A stretch of DNA of 64,000 nt from Streptomyces sp. AM 4-1-1 (GCF_029167625.1 NZ_CP119146.1:124001-188000), one strand, 5' to 3'. Shown: positions 42,157 to 51,746, counted from the first letter of the stretch. A program made the numbers and translations. Notes: generated by a model from the sequence alone, not told the origin.

Positions 42157-42816
42157 TCAGCTGGTTGAACTCAGCCTCCCGGCCGGGCTGGAGATCCGCG
42201 TGCCCGTGGCCCCGCCGCGGGGGAAGACCCGGTTGAGGGGGTGTCCGGGGTCGGGGAACCCGGGCAGTGTGGGGGCCGTTCGCCCCGCGCCGAGCAGACC
42301 GGCGGTACTGCCCGTCCGGTCAGGGATGTACGACTCGTACAGCCGGTCCACCCGTCGGTCTCCGCGGAGGCTGGCCTGCAGTGCCTCGGCTTGGTCGATG
42401 ACGGCAGTGAGGAGAGGATCGGACGGGGCGCTGCGCATCCGTGCCAGGGCGGCGTCCCGGGGCACGGCCTGCCACACCCCGCCGAGCCGGTCCAGCGCCC
42501 GGTCCTTCCACACATCGCGCAGGCACGGCCAGACGCGGGCGACCGGCAGCCGCCGGGGCGGACGCCGGTCGGTGAGGTGCGCTCGCAGCAGCGTGCTCGC
42601 GCTGCATAGATAGTCGGTCTCGGCCGCGTAGGAGATCGCGACGGCGGTCGTGCGCTGCCCGCTGGGAACATCCTGCACGCGTTGGGCGGCGGCCCGGGCC
42701 GCGTCCCCTTGGGCGCTCAGCTCGGCGATCGCCCGATGCCAGCGGCTGCTCACCGGCCGCCCCCTATCTGTACCCGGTGTGGTGTCGCCCCTGAGGCTAC
42801 CCGCACGGTCCGACAC
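42157..42816 (-). CDS. Unknown protein
   Basis: This 219-aa protein is not recognised. It is mostly helical (WHRAIAELSAQGDAARAAAQ, YLCSASTLLRAHLTDRRPPR, AVIDQAEALQASLRGDRRVD), with a Gly/Pro-rich end. I chose GTG at 42816 because GGGGGAGA lies upstream and 53 bp separate it from the DUF2637 stop. It may be the last gene of the Tad-linked operon. Confidence 0.62.
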   Translation of the reverse strand: MSDRAGSLRGDTTPGTDRGRPVSSRWHRAIAELSAQGDAARAAAQRVQDVPSGQRTTAVAISYAAETDYLCSASTLLRAHLTDRRPPRRLPVARVWPCLRDVWKDRALDRLGGVWQAVPRDAALARMRSAPSDPLLTAVIDQAEALQASLRGDRRVDRLYESYIPDRTGSTAGLLGAGRTAPTLPGFPDPGHPLNRVFPRGGATGTRISSPAGRLSSTS

Positions 42817-42869
42817 GGCATTCTCCCCCGGCTCGGTACTACCGGCCGGGGGAGACGGAAGCCGGGCAG

Positions 42870-44378
42870 TCAGGCCGCCACAGGTTGGTGGGACCAGTTC
42901 AGGTCGACGTGCGTGGCACCCTCGCGGACCAGGATGGGGCCGTGTTCCTTCTCCAGCCGGCGATACTCGTTGCCGCCGGAGTTCGGGTTCTTGTACCCGG
43001 CCCACTTGCCCAGGTCAGCCTGCAGCAGGGCTACGCCGGCGGCCTGGTGGGCGACGTAGATCCGCTCGGCCCGCTGCCGCTGGGTGAGGTTCTTCGGCAG
43101 CACGGAAAGGTCGATGTCGATGCTCAGCCGCTCCCGTGCCTCTTCGTCTTCCTCGTTGTCCGGCGGGTTGTCGTGCTCGGGGTCCGGCTCCTCGCCCTCG
43201 TGCTCTTCCTCCCCCTCCTCGTCGCCGAGGGCGGTCTCGCCTTCACCCGGCAGCGGCTCCTCCTCATCGAACTGACCGGCCGTGGAGCTCTCTGCGGCAG
43301 GCTCCGGGTCCTGCTCCGCTTCTGGCTCGGGCTCCGCCACCGGCTCGGGCTTCGGCTTCGGCTTCGGTTCGGCAGCGGCCTGGGAGCGCGGTTCGTCCAC
43401 CGCAGCAGGCTCCGGGGCCTCCCGGTCCTCCTGCGTGGTCGGCTCCTTCTCATCACGCGGCGCGAGCGGCGGCGCGGATGACGGGGCGGCGGGTGGCACC
43501 GCCACCCTCGCCGGTGGCTCTTCGGCCTTCTCGGCGGTGGCCTGCGGGCCGCTGACCGGCAGCGCGTTGACCGGAGCCGCGCCGACCGCGGCGGCCGTGG
43601 CGGGGTCCATGACGGGCGCCGGGGCGGCGCGCTCCACGGTCACCTCTGCCGCAGGGGCCGAGGGGCGAGGGCGGTGGGAGCCGATCACGCGGACGTTGTC
43701 GACGGTCCCCAGGAGCTCGGCCCGCCACGCCTTCCACATCCTGACCGGCGCGCCGATCGGCCAGGGCAACCACAGCAGCAGGCTGTAGGCGCGGTCCCGG
43801 TCGGCCTTGCGGCGCTTCTGCCGGCCCATGATGACCTGCTCGATCTTGTACAGCAGCATCTCGAGCAGGATCGCGTACACCAGCGGCGGGACCACGGCGA
43901 GGAACGCGCTGCCGGCTCCCGCCCCGGGGGCGTGGAGCAGGTTCATCGCCGCGGAGGCGGACACGAACCCCATCAGCAGGATCCGCGTGATCGCGCTGGA
44001 GCGCAGGGTCAAGGCTTCGAAGAAGCGGATGAGGGAGAGGCTGAGGGCGCCGGCGTCCAGGAGCAGCGCGAAACCGGTCGCCGCGTCCCAGTCACCGCCG
44101 TTGTGCGCGTGGGCGTACTCGCGTTGCGCCCCGAAGGAGAGCCAGGCGGCGATGCCCGCGAGGACGAACATCATCAGACAGCCGACGCCGAGTGCGATCA
44201 CGGCGAGGCGGCGCTGCCAGGCGTTGCGGCGCTGGAGGGCGAGCTGGGCGCGCTCCTCGGCGGTGGCGTTCTGCTCGGCGGCTCTGCGCTTGTTGCCGAG
44301 CACCATGGCGACGGCGGCCGCAGCGCCGATTCCGGCCACGGCGAGGCCGGCGGGCAGCGCCCACTGGAAGGTGGTCAT
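42870..44378 (-). CDS. DUF2637 membrane protein with acidic tail
   Basis: This 502-aa protein has an N-terminal membrane segment (about 7-26), then the DUF2637 region with about four further segments (LAVIALGVGCLMMFVLAGIA; GFALLLDAGALSLSLIRF; FLAVVPPLVYAILLEMLLY), then a disordered Pro/Glu-rich linker of about 180 residues with KPKPKPEPV repeats, and a C-terminal HTH-like module (LTQRQRAERIYVAHQAAGV, LQADLGKWAGYKN). DUF2637 proteins occur on Streptomyces plasmids and integrative elements and are often linked to transfer. The start overlaps the 27-aa ORF by 4 bp. Confidence 0.82.
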   Translation of the reverse strand: MTTFQWALPAGLAVAGIGAAAAVAMVLGNKRRAAEQNATAEERAQLALQRRNAWQRRLAVIALGVGCLMMFVLAGIAAWLSFGAQREYAHAHNGGDWDAATGFALLLDAGALSLSLIRFFEALTLRSSAITRILLMGFVSASAAMNLLHAPGAGAGSAFLAVVPPLVYAILLEMLLYKIEQVIMGRQKRRKADRDRAYSLLLWLPWPIGAPVRMWKAWRAELLGTVDNVRVIGSHRPRPSAPAAEVTVERAAPAPVMDPATAAAVGAAPVNALPVSGPQATAEKAEEPPARVAVPPAAPSSAPPLAPRDEKEPTTQEDREAPEPAAVDEPRSQAAAEPKPKPKPEPVAEPEPEAEQDPEPAAESSTAGQFDEEEPLPGEGETALGDEEGEEEHEGEEPDPEHDNPPDNEEDEEARERLSIDIDLSVLPKNLTQRQRAERIYVAHQAAGVALLQADLGKWAGYKNPNSGGNEYRRLEKEHGPILVREGATHVDLNWSHQPVAA

Positions 44379-44458
44379 CGGCGGCCTCCTTCCCTGGTGA
44401 GGCCCGCCGGGGTGGTGGGCCCGGCGGGCGGGATGAAGGCGTGCTGCCGGCGGCTCAT
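44375..44458 (-). CDS. 27-aa ORF coupled to DUF2637 gene
   Basis: The peptide starts MSRRQHAFIPPAGPTTPAGL. A strong AAGGAG lies about 12 bases before the ATG, and its stop overlaps the next start (ATGA). It is probably a coupling ORF or a microprotein. I have no family for it. Confidence 0.5.
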   Translation of the reverse strand: MSRRQHAFIPPAGPTTPAGLTREGGRR

Positions 44459-44565
44459 GTGCGCGGTCTCCTTCGTCGGATGAACGGCCGAAGAGGCCCC
44501 TCGCTCTCTACAGGTGTGATCGAGCGGTGCGGTGTGACACCGGAGGTCAGTGAATCTGGGACGGA

Positions 44566-47500
44566 TCATGAGGCCGCGGACCCCAGAGTGGGCTTGATCC
44601 TCTCGCCCTTGAGGAGCGTGCGGAGCAAGCCGACGGTCTCGGGCGAAGAATCAACGCCCTCTTCCATGTTGATCCGCGCCAGTTGGGCGGCCGCGCGCTC
44701 CAGGCCCTCGCGGTCGCCCATCTCGTGGCAGATGGTGAAGAGGTCCCGGTAGAGCAGCTCGCTCTGGGAGTCGACGAGCATGCCCTTGGTGACGGCCTGG
44801 GCCGCCGCCCGGTAGTCGCGGACTTGGCGGCGGCGCTCGGCGAGCTCGTGGGCGACATCGACGATGGCGCTGATCATCTCCTGGATGTCGGCCTCCGCCC
44901 AGCAGTACTTGGAGGGGTCGACGTCCGCGAAGGGGCGGCCGCGCACGAGGGCCAGGGCATGGGCGAGGGCGACGTCGGCGTCCTGCCCGTCGTGGTGCAT
45001 GCCCTGCTGGTACAGCTCCTTGAACCGGTCCCAGTCCGAGGTGACCGCGGGCCCGAGGCGGTAGATACCTTCGGTGACCGCGGGAAGGTAGGCGCCCTGG
45101 GGGTCGTCGGCGGGCAGATGGGGGTTGGGGCCGAGCCAGGAGCGCAGCCGCGAGATCGCGGTGTTGCGGGTGCTGGAGGTCTTGCGCAGCCCGGGCCAGA
45201 TCGCGTTGTCGAGGTCTTGGCGGCCCAGGCCTGGGTGCAGCACGAGCCAGGCGGCGATCTCCAGAAGGTGGTTGTGCCGGTTGCTGCCCACCCGGCCCTG
45301 CGCGCCGGTCAGTGTCACCGGGCCGAGGACTTGGACCTGGGGGCCTTCGGGCTCGGCCGGCGGGGTGGCCAGCGCGGCCAGGACGGTGGAGGTCGCGGCG
45401 CTGGGGCGGGGAATGATCCGTGCTTCGGCCGTTGTCACGGCTGGCGCGGTCACAGCGAGCGCGGCCGCGGTCAGACCAGACTCGGCATCGTCCTCTTCGT
45501 CGGCCAGGGCCGAGTCGTCTTCCGGGCTCCCCTCCTCGTCCGGGCTGTCGCCGAGCGCGGCGGCGGACAGACCGGAGCTGGCCTCTTCGTCGTCGGGCGG
45601 CACCGGGGAGTCGTCGTCCCGCTCGCCGAGCACTTCGCCGAGGACCGTTTCGAAGTCCTGCTCGGTGGTGTTCCACACCTCGGCACCCAGAGCGGACGCC
45701 TCCTCGGAGTCGCCGTCGTCCTCAGCAGGCTCGGGTACCTCCCAGCCGGTGGGCTCGCCCGCGGAGTTGCTGTCGGTGTCCTCGTCGGGCTGCTTGTCGA
45801 AAGCGGGGTAGCCCGCGACTGCGGGGGACAGAGCGCTGCCCTCCTGCTCTTCCTCCCAGCCATCGCCGCTGCCACTGTCGGCCGGGCCCTCGTCGGGCGT
45901 CAGGGCGGGGGAGAAGGCGGTGAAGGCCGGCAGAGCGGTCGCCAGGCCGCTTCCCTGTGTGGCGACCGCGGTGGTCACTGCGGGGGCGGCGCTGGTCTCC
46001 GGAGCGAGCGCAGAGTCCTCGCCCACCGGGACGGTGGAGCGGGGGCCGTTGGTGTCGGCCGGTCCGGTGTGTCCCGTCCACGCCGGCGGGGGGACGTCGT
46101 CGGTGCGGCTGGACGTGGCGATCAGCTGGACGAGCCGGTCGTAGGAGTCGGCATCCAGGTGCTGGAGCTTGACCGCGAGGTCCAGGTCGGGCAGTTCGAC
46201 GAGCGTGCCGGGCTGGGCGGGCAGGATCCAGGCGCCGGGCAGGTCGAGTTCGCCGCCCGCGGCGGTGACGACCGCGACCGAGGTACGGGGCCGGGAGGCG
46301 AGGAGGTCCTCGAGTTCGGCGGCCGCCGGGCCGGTGGGCGGGGCGGTGGCGATGAGGATGCGGGGGATCCAGGTGTCGCCGCCGTCCTCACCCAGCCGGG
46401 CGGCCCGCAGGTGGTCGTGCCCGCCGTCGACGAGGGCCTGGCGCTGGAAGGCGTCGTGCGCCTGGAGGCCGGTGGTGGCCGGGCCGAGGTCAGCGTGGTG
46501 CTCGATCTGGTCGGGGTAGAGGTGGTGCAGGTCGCTGCCGGCACCGGCGAGGACGACCTGCGTGTCGGGCGCCAGCCGGGAGGAGGCAAGTTCGACGGCC
46601 AGGGCGAGCATGACCGCGCGGACGTCGGCCGGGCTGCCGCCCAGCCGCAGCAGGCCGATGGCCTCCAGGTTGACCAGGACCGTATCCCCGTCCTCGGTCT
46701 CGCCCAGGCTCACCAGGGCCGGGTAGGGCACGGTGATGTCGGCGGCCTCGTCCTCGTCGAGGAGAGCCGCCCCGCGGGCGGGGCACACCCACACCGTCGG
46801 CTTGTTCTCGTGCTCGGTGAACGGCGCGACGGTCGGGGTCACGGCTGCCAGGTGGAGCTCGATGCCGCGCGCAGTGATGCGCATCGCCTCGACCTCGGGC
46901 AGAGGCCGGCCGGCCTGACGGCAGTTGGCGGCCAGGGTGCGCAGGGCGCGGTCGGCGAGCGCGGCGCCAGTGATGTCGGACGCCACGCGCAGCTGCTTCT
47001 CGAAGTCGGCGGTCGCACCGGAGGGCATCGGGATGCGCCGCTTGGGGCGCCGGCGGCGCTGCTGACGCGCGCGCCGGGCCGCGACGACCGCGAGGACGGC
47101 CGCAGCCAGGATGCTGCCCGCCGCAGCGATCGTCTGCACGCTCTGGTCACCGCTGTCGGCGGCCCCCGCGGCGTCGTGTGCCTCAGGCGCCTGGGTGGGC
47201 GTGCCGTGCTGCTCCCGCTCGCGGTCGGGAGCCGGGTCCTGCGCGGGCGGCTGCTCGCTCGGCTGTCCACCGTCCTGAATGTCCTGGTCCGAGCCCTGGC
47301 CGGGGGTCTGGGCCGTCTCGCCCTTCTCCCCCTGGTCGGCACCCGGGCCCGGCTTTTCCTGGGCGGGCGGCTGCGTCTGCTCAGCGCCAGGCAGCTCCTC
47401 GGCCTTGCCCTGGTCGGCGGGCTGCTCACGCGGCGGCTGCGCCTGGTCCGGCTTCGAGTCGCTTGGGTCGCTGCCGGCCGCGGCGGGGATCTTCAGCTCC

Positions 47501-48387
47501 CAGCCGGGGTAGATCTCGTCGGGGTCGTCGAGGGCGCGCCCGTCGTCCTGCTCCACGCCCTTGTTCGCCTCGACGATCCGGGGGTAGGCGTCGGCATCGC
47601 CGAGCTCGTCCTCGGCGATGCCGGTCAGCGTCTCGCCGGCGCGGACGGTGTGGGTCTCGGACGCGGCCTTGGAGCCGGCGGTCTGTGTCCGGGCCCCGCC
47701 CTGATCGGCGGACGGTGCGGGCGAAGCGTCGGCGGGCAGGCGCAGGATCCAGCCGGGCTGCAGGGCGGTGGTGTCGGCGGTGACGAGGGAGCCGTCCGCC
47801 TGGCGTACGCCGTCGTTGGCGTCGACGATCCGGTGCCACTCGATTCCGGCGCCCAGGCGCTTCTCCGCGATGTCCCAGAGGGTGTCGCCGTCCTGGACCT
47901 GGTGGACCGGCCCGCGATAGGTCGACGAAGCCGGGGCCGGCGTCTCGGTCTGCGTGCCGGCGCTCACGGAGGCTGTGGCCGCGGTGGCCGAAGCGGCAGG
48001 CGCAGCGGTGGCCGGGGTGGCCATGGCCGTCCCTGCGGGCAGAAGAATGAGGATGCCGCCGACGAGGGCGCCGGCCAGTTGCTGGGAGCCCCCCAGCATG
48101 CGGATGCGGGGCGCCCGGACGTGGCGCAGCGCGGCGCCCGTCTCCAGCACGACGGAGATCACGAAGCTGATCCAGCCGTACCAGCCGATGAGGGTGACCG
48201 CGCCCAGGAACAGCTGGCCGGTGTCGGGGCTGGTGAGCGCGGTGGTGATCTCGCCGACACCCGGGACGTGGTCGGGCAGGACGCCGATGCCCAACAGCAC
48301 GGCGGGGACGCCGGCCACGAGGGCGACCAGGGCGACCAGGGCGAGGAGCGCGCGGACGATCGTTGCTGCGGTGCTTCGGTTTCTCAT
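44566..48387 (-). CDS. LysM / transmembrane / SARP-BTAD regulator
   Basis: This 1273-aa protein has hydrophobic segments at about 12-34, 60-80 and 104-123. Two LysM-like modules follow at about 161-217 and 245-301 (VQDGDTLWDIAEKRLG; VRAGETLTGIAEDELG), then an acidic Pro/Gln linker, a membrane segment at about 418-437 and an Arg-rich stop. After a middle domain and an acidic linker, a SARP-type winged helix (about 1016-1110, VQVLGPVTLTG) and a BTAD region to the end lie on the cytoplasmic side. This suggests a membrane-spanning cell-wall sensor and regulator. It starts 5 bp after a TadE/G-like gene in the Tad operon. Confidence 0.9.
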   Translation of the reverse strand: MRNRSTAATIVRALLALVALVALVAGVPAVLLGIGVLPDHVPGVGEITTALTSPDTGQLFLGAVTLIGWYGWISFVISVVLETGAALRHVRAPRIRMLGGSQQLAGALVGGILILLPAGTAMATPATAAPAASATAATASVSAGTQTETPAPASSTYRGPVHQVQDGDTLWDIAEKRLGAGIEWHRIVDANDGVRQADGSLVTADTTALQPGWILRLPADASPAPSADQGGARTQTAGSKAASETHTVRAGETLTGIAEDELGDADAYPRIVEANKGVEQDDGRALDDPDEIYPGWELKIPAAAGSDPSDSKPDQAQPPREQPADQGKAEELPGAEQTQPPAQEKPGPGADQGEKGETAQTPGQGSDQDIQDGGQPSEQPPAQDPAPDREREQHGTPTQAPEAHDAAGAADSGDQSVQTIAAAGSILAAAVLAVVAARRARQQRRRRPKRRIPMPSGATADFEKQLRVASDITGAALADRALRTLAANCRQAGRPLPEVEAMRITARGIELHLAAVTPTVAPFTEHENKPTVWVCPARGAALLDEDEAADITVPYPALVSLGETEDGDTVLVNLEAIGLLRLGGSPADVRAVMLALAVELASSRLAPDTQVVLAGAGSDLHHLYPDQIEHHADLGPATTGLQAHDAFQRQALVDGGHDHLRAARLGEDGGDTWIPRILIATAPPTGPAAAELEDLLASRPRTSVAVVTAAGGELDLPGAWILPAQPGTLVELPDLDLAVKLQHLDADSYDRLVQLIATSSRTDDVPPPAWTGHTGPADTNGPRSTVPVGEDSALAPETSAAPAVTTAVATQGSGLATALPAFTAFSPALTPDEGPADSGSGDGWEEEQEGSALSPAVAGYPAFDKQPDEDTDSNSAGEPTGWEVPEPAEDDGDSEEASALGAEVWNTTEQDFETVLGEVLGERDDDSPVPPDDEEASSGLSAAALGDSPDEEGSPEDDSALADEEDDAESGLTAAALAVTAPAVTTAEARIIPRPSAATSTVLAALATPPAEPEGPQVQVLGPVTLTGAQGRVGSNRHNHLLEIAAWLVLHPGLGRQDLDNAIWPGLRKTSSTRNTAISRLRSWLGPNPHLPADDPQGAYLPAVTEGIYRLGPAVTSDWDRFKELYQQGMHHDGQDADVALAHALALVRGRPFADVDPSKYCWAEADIQEMISAIVDVAHELAERRRQVRDYRAAAQAVTKGMLVDSQSELLYRDLFTICHEMGDREGLERAAAQLARINMEEGVDSSPETVGLLRTLLKGERIKPTLGSAAS

Positions 48388-48392
48388 GACCC

Positions 48393-48830
48393 CTACCCCT
48401 GGTAGACGAGGTTGGCGCTGCCGGTGCCGGTGACTGTTCCGCTGGCGCCCCCGAGGTAGAGGGCGGTGTACGTCTCGGTCACGGTCACCTCCAGGGACCC
48501 GCCGTCCTCACTCACCCGGACCGAGCCGTTGACGCCCTCGCGGCTGAGGTAGGTCCGCGCGGCGGCAACGGCCGCGTTGCGGTCCACACTGACGCCTTGG
48601 CCGGAGATGGCCTTGCCCGCGTCGACGGCCTGACCGCCGGCTCGTGCGGCCTCGTGCGCGACGCCCTCGGCGTGGGTGAGGGCCCGGAGCTTCCCGGCGC
48701 CGTCGTAGACGAGCGCGGCCACAAGGAAGAGCGCCACGATGGTGACGAGGACGAACAGGCTCATCGCACCGCGGTCGTCGCGCAGGGCGTGACGGATCCG
48801 CGAGGTGAGAGCGAAGCGGGCGGGTGTCAT
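48393..48830 (-). CDS. TadG-like pseudopilin without Glu5
   Basis: This 145-aa protein has a short basic leader, then DDRG-|-AMSLFVLVTIVALFLVAALV, a type IV pilin-like leader and hydrophobic helix, then a globular domain (EDGGSLEVTVTETYTALYLG). Position +5 after the Gly is Phe instead of Glu, so recognition by the prepilin peptidase or polymerisation may differ. It is the last of three pseudopilins in the operon. Confidence 0.82.
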   Translation of the reverse strand: MTPARFALTSRIRHALRDDRGAMSLFVLVTIVALFLVAALVYDGAGKLRALTHAEGVAHEAARAGGQAVDAGKAISGQGVSVDRNAAVAAARTYLSREGVNGSVRVSEDGGSLEVTVTETYTALYLGGASGTVTGTGSANLVYQG

Positions 48831-48842
48831 GCGGTGGTCCTG

Positions 48843-49280
48843 TCAGCCGCGCTGGCGGTAGGAGTCGATAGACGAGGTGAAGCTGCTGGTCATCGTCTTG
48901 GCACCGGGCAGGCCGGGCAATCCGATATCGGAGAGCCGCACGGTGCACGTGACCGTGGCCGTGGTGCTGGCCGGTTCACCGATCGGTGCGGCGAACCCGC
49001 CGGTGGACACGGAGACGGACGTGGCGGTGCACTGCAGACCCTGTTGGGTCAGCACGCTGCGCGCCATCTGCGATCCGGCAGTGCTGGCGGACCCGCCGGT
49101 GCGTTCCAGCGACGCGGCGCGCGCCGCGTTGCGGGCTGCGGTGTCGACGGCGTTGTTGGCGGACCCGATCCGGCCGAATGCGACGACAAGGAGCAGCACC
49201 ATGATGAGGACGGGAAACAGGATGACCGCTTCCAGCGACAGCGAGCCGCGGTCGTCCCTGAGTCTGTGGATGATGGTCAC
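48843..49280 (-). CDS. TadE/G-like pseudopilin
   Basis: This 145-aa protein has DDRG-|-SLSLEAVILFPVLIMVLLLV with Glu at +5, followed by a globular domain with two Cys (LQCTATS; VTCTVRL) that could pair. The start is GTG at 49280 overlapping the previous stop by 4 bp. It is probably processed by the prepilin peptidase and incorporated in, or helps assemble, the Tad pilus. Confidence 0.85.
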   Translation of the reverse strand: MTIIHRLRDDRGSLSLEAVILFPVLIMVLLLVVAFGRIGSANNAVDTAARNAARAASLERTGGSASTAGSQMARSVLTQQGLQCTATSVSVSTGGFAAPIGEPASTTATVTCTVRLSDIGLPGLPGAKTMTSSFTSSIDSYRQRG

Positions 49281-49696
49281 CGGGCCTCCGTGACACGCTC
49301 GGCGGCCGCGTCGGCGTGCTGGTCGATCCTGAGCTTCAGACCGGGGATCATCGTGTCGACGTAGCCGGTCACGCGGATCGTCACCGTCGCTCCCTTGCTT
49401 CCACTCACCGACGTGCCCGAGATGCTGCCGCCGGCACGGGAGAGGAACTCGCGGGCCTCGGTGGTTCCGGCGCCCGCTGATGCTCCGCGGACACGTGCCG
49501 ACTCCACTCCCAGCTGGGCGGCGGACATCGCCACGTTCTTGGCGTGCCACCACAGCCCGACGTGTACGACCAGCAGGATGGCCATCAGCACGACGGGAAA
49601 GATGATCAGCATCTCCAGGGACATGGCTCCGCGGTCCCGCGCGTCGCGTTCGGCGAGCGCGCGGGACCAACGGCGGACAGTCCTGCGGAGGCGCAT
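49277..49696 (-). CDS. TadE-like pseudopilin
   Basis: This 139-aa protein has DRG-|-AMSLEMLIIFPVVLMAILLV with Glu at +5, then a region WWHAKNVAMSAAQLGVESAR typical of TadE. The ATG shares one base with the Flp pilin stop (TGATG). It is a minor pilin of the Tad machine. Confidence 0.88.
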   Translation of the reverse strand: MRLRRTVRRWSRALAERDARDRGAMSLEMLIIFPVVLMAILLVVHVGLWWHAKNVAMSAAQLGVESARVRGASAGAGTTEAREFLSRAGGSISGTSVSGSKGATVTIRVTGYVDTMIPGLKLRIDQHADAAAERVTEAR

Positions 49697-49893
49697 CACT
49701 TGATCGTGGCCGCCTTCTCGCTGATCTTGGTGGCGATCACGGCGACGGCCACACCGGCGGCGACCACGAGACCGGCGATGATCATCATGGTCTCAATGGA
49801 TATGGCACCGCGGTCGTCGCGGGCGTCGCGCAGCCGGTCGATGCGGGCGGCGAAGAAGGCCTTCAGGAAAGCGAAGTTCGGGTCGATACCCAT
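49696..49893 (-). CDS. Flp-type major pilin
   Basis: This 65-aa protein has a leader ending DDRG, cleavage before AISIETMMIIAGLVVAAGVA with Glu at +5, and a short C-terminus. The size and layout match Flp/Fap pilins, the main subunit of Tad pili. It lies directly between tadC and tadE-like genes. Confidence 0.9.
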   Translation of the reverse strand: MGIDPNFAFLKAFFAARIDRLRDARDDRGAISIETMMIIAGLVVAAGVAVAVIATKISEKAATIK

Positions 49894-49920
49894 CGTGTTC
49901 TTCCTTATCTCTTGCGGGCG

Positions 49921-50820
49921 TTAGCTGGCCATGATCCGCGAGATCGCGGGGTAGCCGATGTAGACGGTCATGATCAACACGAGCATGGCGACGGGCATCA
50001 CCATTTTTTCCGAGGCCATGTTGGCCTGGGCTTTCGCAGCGGTGACCAGGGCCCCTGAGAGCGACTTGGCCTGCGCGCCCAGGGTGTCGCCAACGGCTGC
50101 GCCCTCCTCGCCCGCGATGGCGATGATGTCGGCCGGCGCTCCGAGTTCGGGGACGTCGAGTTCGAGAGAGAGACGCTTGAGGCCCTCCCACGGGCTGATG
50201 CCCTCGAGTTCGGCGCGGGTGATGGTGTCGCGGATCTTCGCGAAGACCCAGCCCTCACCGACCTCCGCGGCCCGCTTGAGGGCCTGGGTGGGCGCGGCGT
50301 CCGCGGCACGCTCGAGCTGGACCAGGCGCAGGTATGCCTTGACGGCGTACCGAAAGTCCTCCTTGGCCTCCACAGCCTGCTGCTTGAGCTGGAGATCGGG
50401 CAGCAACCAGAAGATGACCGCGAGCCCCAGCCCGGCGATCGCGGGAATCGCCACGGGGAAGGGGTAGCCGGCCAGGTTCGCCAGGCTCACCACCAGCACG
50501 GGAAGCAGCAGTCCGTACAGAGCGAGGGCGAGCTTGCGGCCCAGATGCGCGGCCGGGGAGCGGCCCACGAGTTCCAACTGCTGACGCGGCAGGCGCAGGG
50601 TGCCCTCCCCGACGGTACGCAGCAGGAAGACCCCGGCCTTCTCCATCAGGGAGTTGGCCTGGCTGTCCCGGTTGCGCTCCAGGTTCTCCAGCCGGGTGGC
50701 ATCCATCCTCGAAAGGACGTCGCCCAGGTCGGGCCGGCCCGGGAGGACGCCGCGGGCGGCGATCACCAGGCCGAGACCTGCGACGGCGCCGCCGATGACA
50801 GCGTAAGGAGAGAGGTTCAC
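49921..50820 (-). CDS. tadC: TadC-like inner-membrane platform protein
   Basis: This 299-aa GspF-fold protein has N-terminal membrane segments, the cytoplasmic helical core (ELDVPELGAPADIIAIAGEE, AVGDTLGAQAKSLSGALV) and a final membrane segment MPVAMLVLIMTVYIGYPAI. With TadB it forms the platform on which the TadA ATPase assembles pilin. It overlaps tadB by 4 bp. Confidence 0.9.
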   Translation of the reverse strand: MNLSPYAVIGGAVAGLGLVIAARGVLPGRPDLGDVLSRMDATRLENLERNRDSQANSLMEKAGVFLLRTVGEGTLRLPRQQLELVGRSPAAHLGRKLALALYGLLLPVLVVSLANLAGYPFPVAIPAIAGLGLAVIFWLLPDLQLKQQAVEAKEDFRYAVKAYLRLVQLERAADAAPTQALKRAAEVGEGWVFAKIRDTITRAELEGISPWEGLKRLSLELDVPELGAPADIIAIAGEEGAAVGDTLGAQAKSLSGALVTAAKAQANMASEKMVMPVAMLVLIMTVYIGYPAISRIMAS

Positions 50821-51746
50821 GGTGTCTCCTCAGTGATCTGGCCGCCGGATCGGTCGGCCGGAGACAGGAACCGGGGCGCGGGCTCGATGATCGCCATGCG
50901 GCGCATCCAGACCTTGACCAGGACGAAGGCGATGGCGACGAAGACGAGGACGAGCTGCCCCGTCACGGTGTTGTAGGGCTCGACGTAGGTGCCGGAGAAC
51001 GCGGTGACACCGAAGATCCCCAGGCAGAAGATCGTCACCCAGCGGTCGTTGGTGCGCGGCTTCTGCCGGTCGGCCTCGACCTCACGGCGTGAGAGGACCT
51101 CGTGCTGAAGTGCGCCGGCGAGCTCGCGCAGGGCCTTGCTCAGACCGCTGCCGCGGTCCGTGACGTGCAGGATCAACAAGGCGGCGACCTCGTCGACCAT
51201 GGCGTCGTTCAGGTCATCGGCGAAGGCCCGGTAGGCATGCTCGGGCACCCAGCCGGCCTGCTGACGGGAGACGAGGAGACGCACGTCCTCGCGGATCGCC
51301 TTCGGCACGGTCTCCAGGCTGCGCTGAATGGTGGCCTCCAGGCTGACACCGACGGTGTGGATGTCGGACATGCGCCGCACCCACTCCTCGATCGCCTCCA
51401 ACTTCTCGATCTGCGACTTGCCGGAGCCGGACGTGTTCAACAGCCAGGGCAGACCGGTCACGACAGCGACGGTGAGCAGGCCGCCGACCAGCCACCCGGT
51501 GAACAGCCACACCCCCAGGCCCGCCACCACGGCGCCGGCCAGCCGGACCTGGCCGCGCGCCCACCACGACGTCGGCGTACGGGTGTCCTTGACGAAGAAC
51601 CCGCGGATCTTGCGCTCCAGACGGCTGCGGCGCCGGACCGTCGTCGAGGGCGCCCAGCCCACGCCGCCGGCCACGGCCACGACGAGACCGCCGACAGCCG
51701 CAAGGCCCGCGAGCGCGGCGAGCAGGGAGCTGAGGGTGAGCGTCAC
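50817..51746 (-). CDS. tadB: TadB-like inner-membrane platform protein
   Basis: This 309-aa GspF-fold protein has N-terminal segment LLAALAGLAAVGGLVVAVAG, a paired segment near 65-100, the cytoplasmic T2SSF domain (AIEEWVRRMSDIHTVGVSLE, LILHVTDRGSGLSKALREL) and C-terminal segments. The start is GTG at 51746 overlapping tadA by 4 bp. Confidence 0.9.
   Translation of the reverse strand: MTLTLSSLLAALAGLAAVGGLVVAVAGGVGWAPSTTVRRRSRLERKIRGFFVKDTRTPTSWWARGQVRLAGAVVAGLGVWLFTGWLVGGLLTVAVVTGLPWLLNTSGSGKSQIEKLEAIEEWVRRMSDIHTVGVSLEATIQRSLETVPKAIREDVRLLVSRQQAGWVPEHAYRAFADDLNDAMVDEVAALLILHVTDRGSGLSKALRELAGALQHEVLSRREVEADRQKPRTNDRWVTIFCLGIFGVTAFSGTYVEPYNTVTGQLVLVFVAIAFVLVKVWMRRMAIIEPAPRFLSPADRSGGQITEETP

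Noticed and set aside
43300..43400. Tandem DNA repeat
   Set aside because: It is the coding sequence of the Lys/Pro/Glu linker in the DUF2637 protein.
44683..48405. 3.7-kb rightward frame opposite the LysM/BTAD gene
   Set aside because: It mirrors the leftward coding sequence; composition is Gly/Arg/Val-rich with no motif.
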